From assembly GCA_031216915.1 (NCBI GenBank), contig CM062289.1, forward strand, positions 390,564,674 through 390,628,673: DNA of 64,000 bases, read 5' to 3'. A model generated the notes under the pieces. It was not told where the DNA came from. It ran no database searches and was given only the letters and a program-made list of their open reading frames with translations. Shown here piece by piece: positions 53,191 through 64,000 of this stretch. Both the position numbers and the translations under genes were made by a program. Source of the DNA: Pictodentalium vernedei (lineage: Eukaryota; Mollusca; Scaphopoda; Dentaliida; Dentaliidae). Position 1 is the stretch's first letter. Every line of letters starts with the position of its first letter.

Positions 53191-53785
53191 AAAATGTCTT
53201 CAATAAACAAAACGAAAGGGCCAGTAAAATGCAAACACAAAAATGTTGATTGACATGCCAAACCAAACTGGTGAAATTCAATCGGTATTCAAAAAATACC
53301 GAAAACTATATTTTTAAAGTTCTCTCAATTTTATCTCGACTCAAGAGAAATCTGCTGTTATTCTCCCTTAAAGACCCACAAGGTTGATATGTAAGCACAA
53401 TATCTCTATTTTCCAGTATAACATTTGGGGGATTGCTGTTGCAGGTATTAATAGTAAATAAAAATAAAACAACTCCTTAGGTCCCGAGCAAGCTCGCCTG
53501 GTCGTTTCAAAGGGAAGTCACAGGCCCTTCATTGGGGGAAAGAAATATAAAAAAAGTGGACAAAATCTTATTTGGAGATTTTTGTGTGCAATGCTTATTT
53601 GAGGATTTGAAAGACATGTAAGGTATTTGTTCAGAGCCATCACTCTTTTATGCGCTTCACGAACAAAAAACACATCTCACCGCCTTCTGGTGAACTTTTA
53701 TCAAAGAATTAATATGTATTTTCTAGTATACGACATTCATGTTTTCGCAATGATAATCTGGATCTGTTCCCCTGTGGAAATCCGA
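53191..53785. other. Unassigned
   Basis: No gene or repeat recognised. Confidence 0.5.
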
Positions 53786-53996
53786 AAGGTGTAGCAGTCT
53801 TTGTTTACTGCGGTAAACAGGTTCTGTTTTACTGGTAAAAATTAACCCGGAAACAACGCCGTGGTGGAGGGCCTCTCAAGTGGGCAGCATAGGTATAAAC
53901 GATTGGCTAAACTTGATTACATACCTATGTTTCGGTCATGATATAGCTAAAGATACGGAAAATGCCATGAAAACCAATAAATAAATAAATAAATTG
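53786..53996 (+). mobile_element. SINE type B (sense copy with full tail)
   Basis: GTAGCAGTCTTTGTTTACTG, GTGGAGGGCCTCTCAAGTGG, GCATAGGTATAAACGATTGG, CTAAACTTGATTACATACC, CATGAAAACCAATAAATAAA. The 3' part before the ATAA repeats is diverged (AGATACGGAAAATGCCATG). Confidence 0.75.
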
Positions 53997-56003
53997 GGGT
54001 CTGATCTCATTTTGCAACATTTCTCTGATTCAACACTGTCTGACGACTTAACTTTTGAAGTAATTTCTTTTTCACTTCAAAGATAGTCTTCATAAGAGAC
54101 AATTTTTTCGCAGAATAATTCATTGAAAGTGACAGGAGCGTGGTGGAGGTGTAGGCATGTGATAGACACTCCCAATCATTTTTCTGGAGAACAGTTTCGT
54201 CTGAATTGTAGTGTTAGATATCGAATCGGTCTTGCTCGTTATCAAGTACTTTCTTAGATTTGATACTTGAACTTAGGTTACACACACACATTCGGCCATA
54301 GAAATGGGAGGCTAAGGTACCCGAATCTGGGTTCTGGGGGGGGGGGGGGGCGGGGGGGGGGGAGCAGGATGACCATTTTGGAGAACAGTACGTGTTTATT
54401 AAATAAGTTGCGCCATGACCGCAATTTGAATATTTTAAATGTCCAATATTAAATTTGTAATAAGTCTTTTTTTAACTGGTTGAGGGCTACATTTTTTGGT
54501 GGTCTGAATTTGTTCATCAAAATTTTTTTATTACAAATTACTGAAGAAAGCCTATATGTGTACTCTTCAATAATTTGTGATAAAACAAATTTCTATAAAC
54601 AAAATATTATTTGCGTTTGACTGAAATGAAAAATGAGCAAGGGAAATTTTGGCGTCTTCTCTGGTGCCATCTTTTTTGAAAGCCCTGATAGTGGCTTCCA
54701 GCACTCAACCAGTTACCTATAATCCCAACTGACTAACGAAGACAGGACTTGATAACGTGATTGGAATATTTAATCAGTCGGGATAATGGGATATCATCGG
54801 TCTTGTCAAAACTCAGTATCGCATAAAGGCAACCCTTCGGTGAAATTTTTTGGAGACAAGACCTATATGTAAGATATGTTACAAAAATCCAAATTACAAA
54901 TAAGGGGAAAGTTTCATATTTGTATTCTCGAAGAGCCTGTTGACCTGCCATACACAAGCGCTTTTTTCCATTCACGAAAGTTTAACTTCTCAGAATCCAC
55001 TATTCACCTTATCGAGCACCTTTGAATGAGCAGTTATAAGCTGGGCTCTAGAAGCAAAACACGATATCTTTCGGTTTTTTAAGAAAACGTTTGAAAGTGT
55101 CGTTGTCATGTAGTGCACGTTAATAACATTAACTTAAATTCCAAGATATAATCTTTTACTTCACTGGGAGTTTTGTCCAACAGAATAAACAATAAACCGT
55201 GCTTTTTTAACGACAAAATAAATATTTCTCTGTAAAAACATAGTTCACCACGTCCTCATCAGAGAGGACTTGCCGAGCGCTTTGAGCGGTTCAGTCATAT
55301 TTTTCTTTTTTCTACGGTTCACAGACAAACCTATATCCTTTTTTTATTCTATCAAATCAACACTTGTGAATATGTAAGCTGCTTGTCGTGTGTAAAAGTA
55401 AGAAAAAAGGAATTAATATTTCACAACTCCAAATGTTTTTACTGCCCAGCCTATCTCTCCAACTTGTTTACTTTTCGACTTTGGAAATGTCGCACCGGCG
55501 GCCGGGCGTGTTATGTATGAAATTGAACTGGTCGTCTCCTGAGACCTGTCTCCAATGCCAACAGCCTGGAAGTCTGAAAAAACGGCCGTCCTGTAATCTC
55601 GTAATCCGCTTGGACCTGCAAAATAAGGTGAGACGTTACCGCTTCTGATCATCCAAAAATACAGACAAATCTGTTTCCAACAAACATGTACACATGTTTG
55701 GCCTATAGGCCCGCCTACAAAGACACGTGTTTTGGAATATGCTCGTGCCATAGTTTATTTACTATTTCGGCAAGTATCAGTTTTGCTGGGGTGGAAGAAG
55801 GTGCGTGTTTTTACTTTTACTTCAATAGACCGATGATGGACCAGACCCAATAAAACGATGGTGGTACAAAAGCCAGAAATAACCGCGGTACGCAAAAGCT
55901 GAGCGGTGCGAACTATCATTAGCAATATTTATTCAGTCACGACTCAACTCTGTTGTCTCATCTGACCAAAAACTGATTTCTGTTGGTAATTTCTTGCATT
56001 GGA
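53997..56003. other. Unassigned 2 kb
   Basis: Contains two long G runs separated by one C (54,336-54,361). 112- and 86-codon overlapping frames at 55,388-55,751 have no recognisable domain. TTTTTTTAACTGGTTGAG (54,467) and TCAACCAGTTACCTATAA (54,706) form a weak inverted pair. Confidence 0.45.
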
Positions 56004-58990
56004 TATAAAACAAGAGGCCCCATGAGTCCTGGGGTGCTTACCTGGCCAGAGTTGTTTAAAGAAGGATTTAATTAGTTGGCTAGTTAACACGACAGAGGAA
56101 GGAAGTTATTTAATTATTTATAACTGTTGTCCATGCCAGATGATCTCTCTCTAGTAGCGAGGTGCTACCACAGAAATAATGCCCAGATTTCCAGGAATGC
56201 AAAACTATAGAGAGTCCAAATATCAACCTAGGGATTTAACTTGAACAAACGTGAATCTGACCGCCTTCCCCTCCTCCCCAGGATGCCGCATACTAAATAT
56301 CAACAGATTCTGAATGGTGGACTGAAGAAAAGGATTTTTTCAGAGATTATTCGTCATATTACACTAAGCTAAAATCTGGGCCCCCATAGGAAGCCCAAAT
56401 ATGAATCGAGGGACTTAATGTGAACAAACCTGTATCTGAGCTCGACCAGGGTGTTGAGTACGAAGTATCAAGACATTCTGAACGGTGGCTCTCAAGAAGA
56501 GTTCAAAGAATATTTCTCTTTGCGCTAAGTTAAAATTAGGGCTTCCATAGGGAACCCAAAATATTAACCAAGCTCGTTATTTAAAAAAAAGACTTGAAAA
56601 GGCCCACCTCCCAAGGACGTTGTATACCATTTTTCAAAAGGTTTTGACTGGTGGTTCAGGAGAAGAAGATTTTGAGAAAATCACCAATTTACCACTATAT
56701 TAAAATTTGCCCCCCCCCCCCCCCCCTCCAGGGAACACTAATATCCGCCCAGGGACTTTATTTGAACAAATCGAATCTAAACCCTCCCACTAAGGATGCT
56801 GTATACCAAATATCACAAGATTCGGATTGTGTCTCAAGAAGCAGATTTTTAAAGATTATTCTTCATATTGGACTAAGTTAAAATTCGGGCTCCAATAGGG
56901 AGCCTAAATATTAACGCAGGGATTTTTTATTTTAACAAACTTGAATCTTTCTACCCCAAGGGTGGTGTATATATATCATGTATCAACAGATTTTAATTGG
57001 GGTTCGTGAAAAGAAGATTTTAAAAGAATATTCCTCATATTGCACCAAGTAAAAAATCAAGCTTCAGCAAAGGAGCCAAAATATTAATCAAGGGACTTGA
57101 TTTGAACAAACTTGAAGCTAACCCATGTAAGGGAGCTGTAAACCATATATCAAAAGATTCTGGCTAGTGGTTCTCGAAAAGAAGCTTTTTAAATATTATT
57201 CCTCATATTGGACAAGACAGGACTTTTTTTCCAAACTTGAATCTGACTACTCTAAGCAAGGTGTATATCATATATCAGAAGATTCCAACTAGGGGTTCGA
57301 GAGAATTTTTTTTAAAAGAACATTCCTCAAATTACAGCAAGTTATACTTCGGACTCCACTACGGAGCCCAAATATTATTCAAAAGACTTGATTTAAACAA
57401 ACTTGAATCTGACCCCCGTAAGGATGCTGTATACCAGATATCAAAAGGTTCTGACTGGTGAATCTTTAGAGATTTTTAAAGATATTGCTCTATGTTAAAA
57501 TTTGCGCTTCCATAGAGAGCCCAAATATCAGCCGTAGGACTAGATTTGAAGAAACTTGAATCCGACCCCTGTAAGGATTCTGTATACTAAATATCAAAAG
57601 ATTCTGACTCGTGGTTCTGGATAAGAAGAATTTTAAAGATTATTTCCCATTTTCCCATACTGGACTTCGTTAACATTCGAGCTCCAAAATGGAGCCCAAA
57701 TATTAATCCAGAGACTTGAATAGAATAAACTTCGATCCGACTTCTCTAAGTATGCTGTATACAAAATATAAAAAAATTCTGAGAGGGGGATCTGAAGAAA
57801 TTTTTTTAAAAGATTATTCCTGATATTGCACTAAGTTAAAATATGGGTCCCATAGGGAGCACAAATATTAACTGATGGACTTGTTTTGAACAAATTTGAA
57901 TCTGACTCCTATAAGGATGCTGTTTTCCCAATATCATTAGATTCTGAGTGGTGGTCCTGAAAAAGAAGATTTTTAAACATTATTTCCCATATTGCATTAA
58001 GTTAAAATTCGTGCTCCTGCAGAGAGACCAATTATTAACCGATGGACTTGCTTTGAACAAAGTTGATAAAGTATTCTGACTAGTGGTTCTGGAGAAGAAA
58101 AGTTTTAAAGATTATTCCTCGTATTGGATTAAGTTAACATTCGGGCTCCAATAGGGAGCCCAAATATTAACTTGGTTTGAACAAAATTAGATCTAACCTC
58201 CCTAATAATGTTGTATAACAAATATCAAAAGATTCCGATGGACTTGAGTTGAACAAATTTGAATCCAAACCCTGTTAGGATTCTATTAAAACCATATATC
58301 AAAATATTCTGACTAGTGTTTCTGGAGAAGAAGAGTTTTAACGATTATTCCTCATATTGGACAAGGTTAGAAATCGGGCTCCAACAGGGAACCCTGACAC
58401 AACCGATGGTATTTTTTACCATTCCATTCTACTGGTCTCAAGGATGATTCATACCAAATAACAGCTCTCCATCCCGTGCGGTTTGGGAAATATGAGCGTT
58501 TGAAAATATTTATATTTTTAGCTCCTGGGGTTCCCACGGGGAGACGGGAATTAATTATTTTTCCCATGAATCAAGTTCTTATGGCTCAGTAATGCCACAT
58601 ACCGCATTTGGTTCAAATCGGCTCATCGGTTCATAAATTCTAAATTTATTCCAAAGGCAAAAATATTGCTCCACGAACTTCGTTTGAACAAACTCGTTTC
58701 TCCACCTCAAAAGGAAGCTCCATACCACATATGAAGTCATTGTTTTACAGATTTTTTTTAATTTTGGTGAATTGCCCCCTCCCCCCTCCCTAGGGGTTGG
58801 GTAAGTTGATCTGCACAAAAACAAAATGCTGTATTAGAACAATCACTTCAAATTTAAACAGAAATCGGTTCAGCAGTTTTGGAGGAGAAAGTGCAAACAC
58901 TATGTTCACAGGCAACGGGCAGTCGATAGACCGTAGTGAGTGATCACTGTAGCTCATCCTGACTTTCAATCGGGTGAGCAAATAAAACAA
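56004..58990 (+). mobile_element. ~3-kb element of ~165-bp tandem units
   Basis: Begins ATAAAACAAGAGGCCCCATG with a small hairpin and ends with GCTCATCCTGACTTTCAATC, GGGTGAGCAAATAAAACAAC. Between them lie about 14 diverged units of roughly 165 bp (56,390-58,400). Each unit has GGGACTTGATTTGAACAAAC-like, CTGTATACCAAATATCAA-like, TGGTTCTGGAGAAGAAGA-like and GGGCTCCCATAGGGAGCCC-like parts; the last is a small palindrome. The 3' flank carries GGTTCAGCAGTTTTGGAGGA. The architecture recalls the 'pearl' tandem-core elements of bivalves, thought to be Helitron/Helentron-related; that assignment is inference. No coding capacity. Confidence 0.78.
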
Positions 58991-59587
58991 CAAGGCCCCC
59001 CCCCCCCCCCCCCCCATCCAACGAAGGGTGGGGTGCACATTTGAAATATTAAAACCTTGGATATTTTCTAAGTAGATAAAGGGCAATAAATCTGTGAAAA
59101 TTAAAAAATGTGCGGATGAGGAGCTTATTACATCATATGCTTCACATAATTTCGAATAATTGAAATTTTTTCCAGTCGATAAAGGGCAGGGAGGGAGTGG
59201 GGCGCTAGAGGAAAAAAATGCAGACACAATGTGGCATTTGTTTTTTGTTCTTCACACTTTTTAGACCCATCCACCTGTACCCGCATTTTTTCCATACACT
59301 TTTTGGTACCGACGCCTCCCGAATACTAAAATTTGTTCTCCAAGCGTTGTCTGCCCACAAGGGTATACGAAAATCAGACGTAAAAAAAAGAACAAAGAAA
59401 ACCATTACATGATCTGAGAAAACATATTTTTGATACTCTGAATCCAACCAATCACCCTCCTCCCGCACCACGTTGTGTCGGCAATTATTTTTGCCTCCTC
59501 TCCGGATCACCCCCCCCCCCCCCCCGATAAATCTTAGAAACTATAGCATGCGTTAATTACACAATGAAGGTCCACCCCAACCCCAAC

Positions 59588-59619
<32 letters not shown>

Positions 59620-59626
59620 CACAACC
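58991..59626. other. Unassigned, three poly(C) runs
   Basis: Poly(C) at 58,996-59,015, 59,509-59,525 and 59,589-59,605, the last followed by (CA)n immediately before the gap. No gene seen. Confidence 0.5.
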
Positions 59627-59726
59627 NNNNNNNNNNNNNNNNNNNNNNNNNNNNNNNNNNNNNNNNNNNNNNNNNNNNNNNNNNNNNNNNNNNNNNNNNN
59701 NNNNNNNNNNNNNNNNNNNNNNNNNN
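59627..59726. other. Assembly gap (100 N)
   Basis: Exactly 100 N, a conventional placeholder. It lies between a poly(C)+(CA)n tract and an A-rich tract, so order and distance across it are uncertain. Confidence 0.98.
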
Positions 59727-60180
59727 AAGAAAAAACAAAAAAAAAAAAAAAAATAAAAAAAAAAAAAAAAAAAAACAAGAAAAAAAAAAAAAAAGAGAGA
59801 AAGTTAAATTGCCATACAAAAAAGGGTTAAATATTTCCCAAAATAACATGAAACAGAAAAAAAATAAAAACAAAATGAGAATGATACAAACAATAGTAAT
59901 ATCAACTTAAAAGAAAAAAAAACCCAAAAAACTTTAAGGTTGACTAAAAAACTTTAACCACAAACTTTAACCAGAACTCCAAATGTTAACAGACAGACAG
60001 AAGAAAGTCATGACTAAACAGGAAAAAAAGAAAAAAAAAAACACCACTTGACCTTCAGTAAAAAACTTTAACCACAAACTTTAACCAAAACTCTAAATGT
60101 TAACAGATGGACAGACGGACGGACGGACAAAATCATGACTATAGCCCTCACTGTAAACAGTCGGGCTAAAAATGAAACTT
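59727..60180. repeat. A-rich repeat with ACTTTAACCACAAACTTTAA motifs
   Basis: Long A-rich start, then AAATATTTCCCAAAATAAC, AGAATGATACAAACAATAG and ACTTTAAGGTTGACTAAAAA blocks. A second, shorter unit at 60,045-60,130 ends in GACAGACGGACGGACGGAC. A related copy lies at 63,140-63,312. Confidence 0.7.
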
Positions 60181-60484
60181 GACCTGTATTTCATGGTAGG
60201 TAGTAATGTTGCAAAAATATAAGGTCATGCAAGAAAGCAACAATATAGTTATCATCTGGAAACCATTTGTTTCAGACAGACAGACAGACAGTCAGATGGA
60301 CAGGCAGATAAAGCAACGACTAGATGCTCCATCCGAAAAAATTTCGGCAAGCATAAATATACTGTAATATGTCAAGAAAGTAACAGTTACAAAATTCCCC
60401 ATGTTTGTTGGGCTATTTGGCCCTAGTATGTCCAATACAGACATTTAATTTATTATATCTTGTTTGACAGAGATCCATGAGCTC
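60181..60484. other. Unassigned; (CAGA)n
   Basis: CAGACAGACAGACAGACAG near 60,274; otherwise nothing recognised. Confidence 0.5.
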
Positions 60485-60497
60485 TATCAAACAACAT

Positions 60498-60871
60498 ATT
60501 TATTTATTTATTTATTGATGTTTAAGGTCACATATTTATGCACAATGGCTAATCATGACCATGACAGTTTTACGGGTGGAGGAAGCCGGAGTACCCGGAG
60601 AGAACAACCGAGCAACGACGAGCAGCTGCCAGCTCCCCAACATCGTAATCGTAACTCCGCACTGCGGCACAGGCAGGGTTAGATTGGTTGAAGACATGCG
60701 TACCATCGACGTGCAGTATGCCTTAGTACAGGGCGTCATCGTGCCCCCACTCGGGCAATGGAGATGAAGTGTCTTGCCCAAGGACACAATGCGGTTGCCG
60801 CAGGTGGGATTCGAACCGAGGACCTCTCGGCTTGCAGCCTGCACCTCTACCTACTAAGCCACCACGCTCCT
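60498..60871 (-). mobile_element. tRNA-derived SINE, full length, intact boxes
   Basis: Best-preserved SINE of the window. On the minus strand it starts GGAGCGTGGTGGCTTAGTAG (A box TGGCTTAGTAGG), has a perfect B box GGTTCGAATCC near 60,812, then TGTCCTTGGGCAAGACACTT, GCACGTCGATGGTACGCATG, GGGTACTCCGGCTTCCTCC, and the tail GATTAGCCATTGTGCATAAA, TATGTGACCTTAAACATC, AATAAATAAATAAAT. Perfect 13-bp duplications TATCAAACAACAT flank it (60,485-60,497 and 60,872-60,884). It needs a LINE reverse transcriptase in trans. Confidence 0.95.
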
Positions 60872-61044
60872 TATCAAACAACATGTAATAGAATAAAAGC
60901 TCAGTTTTCTCTAGAATACAGAAAAGTGACCTAACTGTTAACTGAAAACTCCTGTTAACTGAATAATTTTCACTGGTAAAGTGGTAATTCAATTAACAGG
61001 ATTTCACTGCACGTGATAACAGACAATGAAATGAATCAACTTAC

Positions 61045-61093
61045 TTTTGCTTTAACAGTTTATAGAGCTCTTCTTTGACTTCTCTGTTTAGGT
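61045..61093 (-). CDS. Candidate 49-nt internal exon of a host gene
   Basis: On the minus strand a strong acceptor, TACTTTTATTTCCATTGCAG, is followed by 49 nt and a strong donor, AAAA|GTAAGTTG. Only one frame is open. After two bases of a split codon it reads LNREVKEELYKLLKQ with two bases left over, a lysine/glutamate-rich helical or coiled-coil-like peptide. Flanking sequence is AT-rich and intron-like. The protein cannot be identified from 15 residues. Alternative: a chance arrangement of splice-like signals. Confidence 0.35.
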
Positions 61094-61099
61094 CTGCAA

Positions 61100-62329
61100 T
61101 GGAAATAAAAGTAAATGCTCAACATTGTCTGTTCAAAGGCTTAACTCCTTACATGCTGCTGGCGGATACTCCTGCCCAGGGACAGGACACCACTGAAATA
61201 TGTATAATTTGGGCACATTTAATCAAATTTTCTTCCTGTACATGGTATGGATATTTTCACCAATGATTTCACAGCAACCATGGCTTGATTAATGAAAACT
61301 ATCTTGAAAATAATCAGTGGGTTAAGAGTTAAAAATGAAATGAACATGTGAAGTTCTGCAGACCATTTTTGTCAGAACAATATATATTAAAAAATATTTG
61401 CAATAACACAACAGAAAGAAAAGATAAATGTTAACTTTTTCAACTTGATTTCAAATAATGATGTACCTCTCAAAGGCCTGTACAATTTTTCAGAAATTCC
61501 ACTGCAACACATTAGTAAGGTTAGTTGCTTGTCAGTGAATCCCAGACAAACATGGGTACCCATGATGCTTGTTTTATCAGAAACTACTGTTAGGCTAGTT
61601 CAACTCCTGTCTAAAAATCCTTCCTCATGACTGCCAATTTGGGCTCCTACTGTTATACCAATGAGTTGCCAAAGTTATAATTCTAAAGTTAATGTATTGT
61701 GGCTGTTGGTTTTCATTATAAAACTGTTTTTCTGCATTGGGCAAAACACACCAATGAATACAGAAAAAGAATGCAATAAAAAGAGCAAGTTGCAACCACT
61801 GTGCAAGGTTTAAGTCAGTCTAAAATTTTTCTTGATTCAAAGAGCAGGAGGGCTTTAAAAAACGTTCAGAGTACCCAAACAACAGTTTCTTCTCAAGCCT
61901 AGATCTTACTTACTCATATAGACAGCCATGACATGAATATAAATTACTGTTTGTACAGAAGCTAGGATGCTCAGAGCAATGCAAAGAATCTAATTCCAAA
62001 GGATTATCTTAAGTGAATAAAGAATATCATTACCTCACAAGATATACAGACAGGAGTCCGCTCCATCAGTTGATATCAGATGCATTAGTAAAGAGCTAAT
62101 CCTAGGTATGAGTAAAAAAGTGCTGAAACTACTTAGCACTTTACCTAACATGAATAGTGGACAAATAATTAAAAAAATCTCATTGTTTTCCTCAAAAACA
62201 TAAATGTTGAGCTGGTTTAAAAAAGTTCTGCATGTAGTGACTGTAAATAGTTCAAATGAATATTGGAGGACAGAAAATAAAAAATAAAGAAAAAATGCCT
62301 AATTGGTGGGGGTTGGGCAGAGCAATAAC
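61100..62329. other. AT-rich, intron-like
   Basis: No gene recognised. CACTTTACCTAACATGAATA near 62,140 followed by CTCAAAAACATAAATG is a decayed left half of a subfamily-1 MITE. Confidence 0.5.
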
Positions 62330-63139
62330 TTCAACAATTTTCACTGGATAATTGTGGTCATCAAACTGTACTGAAAAGAATTGAAATCCGTTAACTTTTG
62401 TTTAAGTTATGGCATAAAGAAAGTTCGGACAGGTGGACGGACTGAAGGACTGATCAATGGACTGACAGACGGACAGAGCGAGCTCTGTGCTATATCCCTC
62501 CCTTGTGGGAGGGAATAAAAAGTTACAAAGTATGTGGTAGAAGCCTAATTTGAAATTTAGAGAAACTAAGTTCGAAAAGTATTGTGAAAAGGGTTAAATT
62601 AATGCCAATATTATTTGAAACCACTGTGTACAGCTTCAGTAGACCTTGCCCAAAATGAAAAAAAGAAATGGCGTAACAGAGTGTTTGGAGAATGAAAGGT
62701 AGAACCTTGAAAAGCAGAACTTTAATCCGAAACTTTAAGCTGGGAATACCAAGTAAAATTGAGTGGCAAAAAAGGGTTAAATATTTCCTAAAACTGATAA
62801 AAGAAATCAATGATGTAAATGGAATCATTAAGTTGTACTGACCATGCAAGAATTAGAGTAAGAAAGAATGTGGCAAAGACTAATTTCAAATACAAAGAAA
62901 GTAAGTCTGAAAACATGGTTAAAAGGGGTTAAAATCATGCCGATATTAATGAAAATCACTGTAGAAATGTTCAGTAGATAGTAGACATTGTCCCAAATAA
63001 GAAACAGTGACATTCCACTTAACTGTTTGAAGAAATAAAGGTGTAATTTTAAACCCTCCCCCCCCCCCCCCCCACCAAAAAAAAAAACTTTTAACCAAAC
63101 ACTTTAACCTGGAAGTAATTTAAACTGCCACATAAAAAA
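62330..63139. repeat. Diverged ~300-bp repeats and GGACGGAC block
   Basis: 62,330-62,480 holds GCAATAACTTCAAC, TTGAAATCCGTTAACTTTTG and GGACTGACAGACGGACAG. Then two parallel blocks at 62,560-62,760 and 62,880-63,110 share GTGAAAAGGGTTAAATTAATGCC-type, CTTCAGTAGACCTTGCCC-type and AACTTTAA-type segments. Poly(C) at 63,058-63,073. Confidence 0.55.
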
Positions 63140-63312
63140 GGGGTTAAATATTTTCCAAAATAACATGAAACAAAAAAAAAAAAAACATAATGAGAATGAT
63201 ACAATCAATAATCAATAGTAATATTAATTTAAAAAAAAAAAACCCAAAACTTTAAGGTTGACTAAAAAACTTTAACCACAAACTTTAACCAAAACTCTAA
63301 ATCTTAACAAAC
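63140..63312 (+). repeat. ACTTTAACCACAAACTTTAA repeat, copy 2
   Basis: Nearly co-linear with 59,825-60,000: AAATATTTTCCAAAATAAC, AATGAGAATGATACAATC, CTTTAAGGTTGACTAAAAAA, AAACTTTAACCAAAACTC. Confidence 0.8.
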
Positions 63313-64000
63313 GGTAGTGTTGTGCGTTTTTATTTTTCTTGTTTCGGTTCGGTTATTTAAAAAAAACTCGGTTTATAGGTCGGTTTTCGTTTTTTTATAG
63401 TAAGACATCTGCAGTTTCCAACAGAAACTATGTAGTGTCGATATAATGCCCATACTGTCATATTTCAATGATGATTTAATTGGCATTGACTAGCATTTGT
63501 GCTAAGTGTATAAATGGCAGGCATTATCAAAACAAAATAATATAAAAGAAAATAAAATGTAACAGTGTTCGTAGAATATCACCACTCACCAATTCTAGGC
63601 GCATGCCCCCCCCCCCCCCCCCACCTCTGGTCTTTTAAGTTCAGGCATAGAGAGGCTCTGTTCAGTGCTCACTCCTAGGTGGGCCCTGGGCAGCCTAACA
63701 AAATGACCCTACCAAGCATTGCAAATAATAAGCGTTGCCAAGTGGGTCGCCGAGACACCCATCCTAACATATTTGACAATGAACTGATGTATGCACTCTT
63801 TTCAATACCACCCCCCCCCCCCCCCACACACACACACAGTGGTGACTAGTGCCACCATCCGCCCTAGTAAAATAATCAGCAATCATTTCATGTCAGCCTG
63901 GAATGGGAAAGTCATATTGTTTGTAGCTGGGTGGGCTTCAAAACGAACCACTTTACCAAATACCTATTGTCTCCCCCCCCCCCCCCCCCCCCCACACACA
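63313..64000. other. Unassigned, three poly(C) runs
   Basis: Poly(C) at 63,606-63,622, 63,811-63,825 and 63,973-63,993; the last two run into (CA)n. No gene seen. Confidence 0.5.

Noticed and set aside
61890-61960. A 33-nt minus-strand micro-exon (acceptor GTACAAACAG, donor GTAAGTAAG)
   Set aside because: The donor is good but the acceptor lacks a clear polypyrimidine tract and the peptide is too short to judge.
61990-62110. Minus-strand exon ending at CTTGTGAG|GTAATG
   Set aside because: Two competing donors and stops in the frames that would use them; no convincing acceptor.
1-64000. Viral, phage or bacterial gene cluster
   Set aside because: No ribosome-binding-site-spaced operons, long contiguous frames or viral hallmark motifs; microsatellites, SINEs and LINEs throughout show animal nuclear DNA.

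Overview
This is a eukaryotic, metazoan window with almost no recognisable host coding sequence. Its content points to a marine lophotrochozoan, most likely a mollusc. The reasons are several non-LTR retrotransposon (LINE) types, tRNA-derived SINEs whose 3' tail ends in AATAAATAAATA, 'GGGCAATAACTCTG...GACGGACGGAC' intergenic repeats, and a 3-kb array of ~165-bp units running from an 'acaagaggcccc' end to a 'gtgagcaaataaa' end, a pattern I associate with bivalve and gastropod genomes. The species call is inference. No bacterial, plasmid, phage or viral genes were recognised, and the window holds one 100-base assembly gap (59,627-59,726).

Layout. 0.4-5.3 kb: LINE remains, including one copy whose 5' half is inverted against its 3' half (twin-priming geometry), then a SINE. 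6.07-7.54 kb: a Tc1/mariner-type DNA transposon with both terminal inverted repeats and a broken transposase. 8-9 kb: a palindromic MITE, a SINE piece and an arm of a long inverted-repeat element. 9.8-12.4 kb: a LINE with a 760-codon open frame whose reverse transcriptase has lost its central part in frame. 14.3-15.5 kb: a TTAA-flanked element carrying a 34-bp minisatellite in a 5/3/7/2 higher-order pattern, then the first of many TTAA-flanked foldback MITEs. 15.8-37 kb: SINEs, MITEs, hairpin elements and unassigned sequence. 37.9-41.5 kb: a 3.6-kb inverted-repeat element with ~1.3-kb arms and nested hairpins in its loop, apparently inserted into an older repeat. 42.9-45.3 kb: a second, diverged element of that type. 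46-53 kb: paired hairpin-rich repeats, SINEs and MITEs. 56.0-59.0 kb: the ~165-bp array. After the gap the sequence is AT-rich and intron-like, with one full-length SINE and one plausible host exon (61,045-61,093, minus strand).

The dominant theme is DNA that folds back on itself. At least ten TTAA-bounded palindromic elements resemble piggyBac-type MITEs. Two of them sit back to back inside the tail of a SINE and split it exactly at a TTAA, so the empty site can be read. Large foldback elements carry CRE, E-box, NRF1-like and YY1-like motifs in their arms. Two unrelated SINE types share one 3' tail, and 46-bp and 74-bp insertions consisting only of that tail, each with target-site duplications, suggest one retrotransposition machinery serves all of them. 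More than twenty poly(C)/poly(G) runs of 12-24 bases are a further oddity.
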